Positions 61,693 to 64,000 of a DNA stretch of 64,000 bases are shown in pieces; positions within the stretch are counted from its first letter, which is position 1, and every line of letters begins with the position of its first letter. The notes under the pieces were generated by a model. That model had not been told where the DNA came from and ran no database searches. It worked only from the letters and a program-made list of their open reading frames with translations. Source of the stretch: Terrimonas ginsenosidimutans (GTDB lineage: Bacteria; Bacteroidota; Bacteroidia; Chitinophagales; Chitinophagaceae); the NCBI RefSeq assembly GCF_022012415.1, contig NZ_JAKLTR010000002.1, forward strand, positions 124,001 to 188,000, given 5' to 3'. Position numbers and translations under genes: made by a program.

Positions 61693-62748
61693 ATGACACA
61701 GGAAAGGTTAGATTATTTACTGGAGCAGCATTATAAAGGAGAACTGTCCGGCTCGGAGCAGAGAGAACTGGATCGATGGTATCAGGATATGCAGAATGGC
61801 CATTCCGGGCTTTATTCCGTAGGCAGGTCAGACGCCGAACAGCGAGAATTAACAGAAATGGCTGATGGCCTGATGCTTCGTGTGGAAGAGACGGAGCGAT
61901 TTCAGCTCAGGAGCAAGCGTAGGGCGGTGGTCCTTCGATGGTCTGTGGCGGCTTCGGTAGTACTTGTACTCGGGCTCTTCCTCATTTTTTCTCTGTCAGA
62001 TAAAAAGGATGACGTAAATGTGCTGCAAATAGCTTCTGCTGAGGATGGATCTACATATCCACAGATGATTGTTACACTGGAAAATAATGCCGGTATTGAG
62101 GAGAAGTATACATTACCTGACGGGACTTCAGTTTCTCTGTCACCAACTAGTGTAATTACATATGGTAGCAATTATAACGTAAGCAACAGGGAACTGACGC
62201 TGAAAGGCAAAGCTTTTTTTAAAGTAAAGAAAGATCCTGCAAAGCCATTTATTGTTTATAGTAAGAATATCGCTACTACCGCCCTGGGTACTTCATTTTA
62301 TGTTACCGCATATGAATCCGATACAACTGTTCATGTTTTATTGCAGGAAGGACGGGTGAGTGTCAAGCCTGTCGAAGTGCGGGATAGGGTTGTCTACCTT
62401 GATCCAGGGTATACTGTCAGTTTTAATACAAATACATTGATCGCATCTGCTGTAATGCCTGTAGCTAAGCAGAATGACAGGGAACTGGTTGCTGTTAAAC
62501 GAGCAGGCTTAGTTAATGCAGGAACACCAGTAATTTTTGAACAACAACCGCTGCATAAAGTACTGGACGAGCTTGCGCTCATTTACAAAGTTGCCATCAC
62601 GTATAACCTGAACGAGATCCGGGATCTTGATTTTTCAGGAACTGTCAAACCGGGAGATCACCTGATGCCTGTTCTGCAACGTATCGGTCTCCTGAATAAT
62701 TTATCCGTCAAATCTTCTAACGGAAAGTATGTAATCACGAGTCAGTAA
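61693..62748 (+). CDS. FecR-family anti-sigma factor
   Basis: A 351-residue transmembrane anti-sigma factor. The N-terminal cytoplasmic part (about 1-80; DYLLEQHYKGELSGSEQRELDRWYQ) holds the ECF sigma factor. One membrane helix follows (WSVAASVVLVLGLFLIFSL), then the periplasmic FecR domain (about 130-225; LPDGTSVSLSPTSVITYGSN, GKAFFKVKKDPAKPFIV, TTALGTSFYVTAY) and a C-terminal DUF4974 domain (about 280-350; FEQQPLHKVLDELALIYKVAITYN). The latter contacts the plug of a TonB receptor and passes on the ligand signal. The receptor gene begins 70 bases downstream. Start chosen at MTQERLDYLL. Confidence 0.92.
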   Translation: MTQERLDYLLEQHYKGELSGSEQRELDRWYQDMQNGHSGLYSVGRSDAEQRELTEMADGLMLRVEETERFQLRSKRRAVVLRWSVAASVVLVLGLFLIFSLSDKKDDVNVLQIASAEDGSTYPQMIVTLENNAGIEEKYTLPDGTSVSLSPTSVITYGSNYNVSNRELTLKGKAFFKVKKDPAKPFIVYSKNIATTALGTSFYVTAYESDTTVHVLLQEGRVSVKPVEVRDRVVYLDPGYTVSFNTNTLIASAVMPVAKQNDRELVAVKRAGLVNAGTPVIFEQQPLHKVLDELALIYKVAITYNLNEIRDLDFSGTVKPGDHLMPVLQRIGLLNNLSVKSSNGKYVITSQ

Positions 62749-62818
62749 TTCATTTGTATCGTTTTTGATAAAACTCCTTACTGGGGTAAAGGAGAAGGTA
62801 TGTCTAAAAATTAATGTT

Positions 62819-64000
62819 ATGAGAGAAAATCAGCTGCGAATGGGCCTGTTCCTGGCCCACTGCAAAAAGATCTTTTTTATGTTGATATTTGTACTCTGTG
62901 TTCGTGATCTGACGGCACAGGAACTTGTGTCTTCGATCAAAGGACTTGTTGAAAATGAAAAGGGCGAATTTCTGCAAGGCGTAACAGTCGTTCTGAAAAA
63001 TGATGCCCGTTCGCTGAAACAAACCGTTCAAACGGATTCGAAAGGGCTGTTCATTTTTACGAACCTTGATCCGCAAGAGCCATTCGAGATCGTTGTCAGT
63101 TATGTTGGTTATGAAACGCAGGTGATCCGCAGGTCAAAGTTGAATCCTGGTAATGAGGAGTCAATCCTGATCAGTCTGAAGATCGCCGAAGCGTCTATGC
63201 AAAGTGTAGTGGTAGTTGGGTACGGCACGCAAAAGCGAAAAGATATTACAGGCGCCGTTTCCTCCGTATCGAAGGATCGTTTGGAAAAGAATCCAAACCT
63301 GAACATTGCACAGGTACTGCAGGGGGCCGTGCCGGGTTTTATGGTACAGCAAACATCAGCGGGAGCTGCGTCCAGCGAAGAATTGATGATCCGTGGACGG
63401 AAGTCTATTCTCGCGGCTAACAATCCATTGATCGTTGTGGATGGGATCCCCTATGGCGGACAGCTCCGTGATATCAATGTAAATGATATCGAATCGATCG
63501 ATGTGTTAAAGGATGCCTCTGCTGCTGCTATTTACGGTTCACGTGGCGCGAACGGTGTGGTGATCGTGACAACCAGAACCGGTGCAAAGGGCAAACCTGT
63601 CGTTTCCTATGATGGCTGGTATTCAACGCAGGAAGCGGTAAATGTTCCTTACTTTATGACGGCGCAGGAGTTCTATGATTTTAAGAATGTTCGCGAACCG
63701 GGTAAGATGACAGCTTCGGAACAGGATAATTTCGATAATGGAAGAACAGTGAACTGGGCCGATCTTGTATTGAGAACGGGTACTTCGCAACAGCACAACG
63801 TATCTGTTTCCGGGGGATTTCAACAGACAAAATATTTTATTGGCGGGAGCTTTTTAGATGTAAAAGGTGTTTCGCTGAACGATAAATACCGACGCTTTAC
63901 CACCCGTATCAACCTTGATACAAAGATCACTTCGTGGTTGACCATTGGAACGCGTACGCAACTGTCGTTTGATGACCGAAGCGGCAGTACGATCAACTGG
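62819..64000 (+). CDS. SusC/RagA-family TonB-linked outer-membrane protein (5' part)
   Basis: The gene starts at ATG 62819 and stays open to the end of the window, giving about 394 residues of a protein that usually has 1,000 or more. Hydrophobic signal sequence (FFMLIFVLCVRDLTAQ), carboxypeptidase-regulatory-like domain (about 40-125; VENEKGEFLQGVTVVLKND), then the plug with the SusC signature (QSVVVVGYGTQKRKDITGAVSSV, IAQVLQGAVPGFMVQQTS, LMIRGRKSI, NPLIVVDGIPYGG, IESIDVLKDASAAAIYGSRGANGVVIVTT). It imports a glycan or peptide together with a SusD lipoprotein, expected beyond the window. Control by the ECF sigma and FecR upstream is typical. Confidence 0.93.
   Translation, partial: MRENQLRMGLFLAHCKKIFFMLIFVLCVRDLTAQELVSSIKGLVENEKGEFLQGVTVVLKNDARSLKQTVQTDSKGLFIFTNLDPQEPFEIVVSYVGYETQVIRRSKLNPGNEESILISLKIAEASMQSVVVVGYGTQKRKDITGAVSSVSKDRLEKNPNLNIAQVLQGAVPGFMVQQTSAGAASSEELMIRGRKSILAANNPLIVVDGIPYGGQLRDINVNDIESIDVLKDASAAAIYGSRGANGVVIVTTRTGAKGKPVVSYDGWYSTQEAVNVPYFMTAQEFYDFKNVREPGKMTASEQDNFDNGRTVNWADLVLRTGTSQQHNVSVSGGFQQTKYFIGGSFLDVKGVSLNDKYRRFTTRINLDTKITSWLTIGTRTQLSFDDRSGSTINW

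Overview
The window comes from a Bacteroidota genome, most likely Chitinophagaceae or a close relative; this placement is by inference, since no rRNA or tRNA gene is present. The evidence is a SusC-type receptor behind a FecR/ECF sigma pair, a GH92 mannosidase, a hybrid two-component system, a T9SS-like C-terminal signal, Bacteroidota-style promoters (TTTG about 20 bases before TAnnTTTG) and few Shine-Dalgarno sequences.

Layout. 0-5 kb: a PAS histidine kinase split by a one-base frameshift, a small conserved protein, a membrane protein, and an HtrA protease whose 3' end is replaced by an inverted-repeat element. 5-11 kb: GH92 mannosidase, MocR regulator, thioredoxin-like protein, HPP membrane protein, single-domain response regulator. 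11.9-21.1 kb: a block tied together by five copies of a 19-base palindrome GTCTAC-N7-GTAGAC. It holds an M14 carboxypeptidase, a TonB receptor, a YeiH-type exporter, a small protein, a JmjC/cupin hydroxylase, a PhyH dioxygenase and an SDR. 21-30 kb: housekeeping genes (methyltransferase, MsrA, TlpA-like thioredoxin, aconitase) and an HD-YitT fusion.

30.2-49.7 kb is the most striking region. Seven sensor histidine kinases lie in tandem on the minus strand. They share almost the same transmitter (motif [15 protein letters not shown]) but carry different input modules: beta-propeller, TPR (three), 7TMR-DISM, NTF2-like plus three repeated sensory modules, and a short soluble form. They lead into a single-domain response regulator and a receiver fused to a class III nucleotide cyclase. 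None of the seven has its own receiver, so many inputs probably converge on few outputs, one of them cAMP. A degenerate kinase tail, a truncated FIST protein and several ATGA stop/start overlaps show that the array grew and shrank by duplication and deletion.

49.9-57.3 kb: EthD and FIST proteins, a serine hydrolase and a 1,370-residue hybrid two-component system. 57.5-64 kb: DUF1624 membrane protein, RidA-like lipoprotein, a second copy of the single-domain regulator, an NAD-dependent epimerase, then ECF sigma, FecR and a SusC gene that runs off the window.

Gaps carry several families of inverted-repeat elements (CAATGTCGTT-ended, GGCGTAGG-ended and GC-rich REP-like) and clear intrinsic terminators. 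No CRISPR array, prophage or transposase gene was seen.
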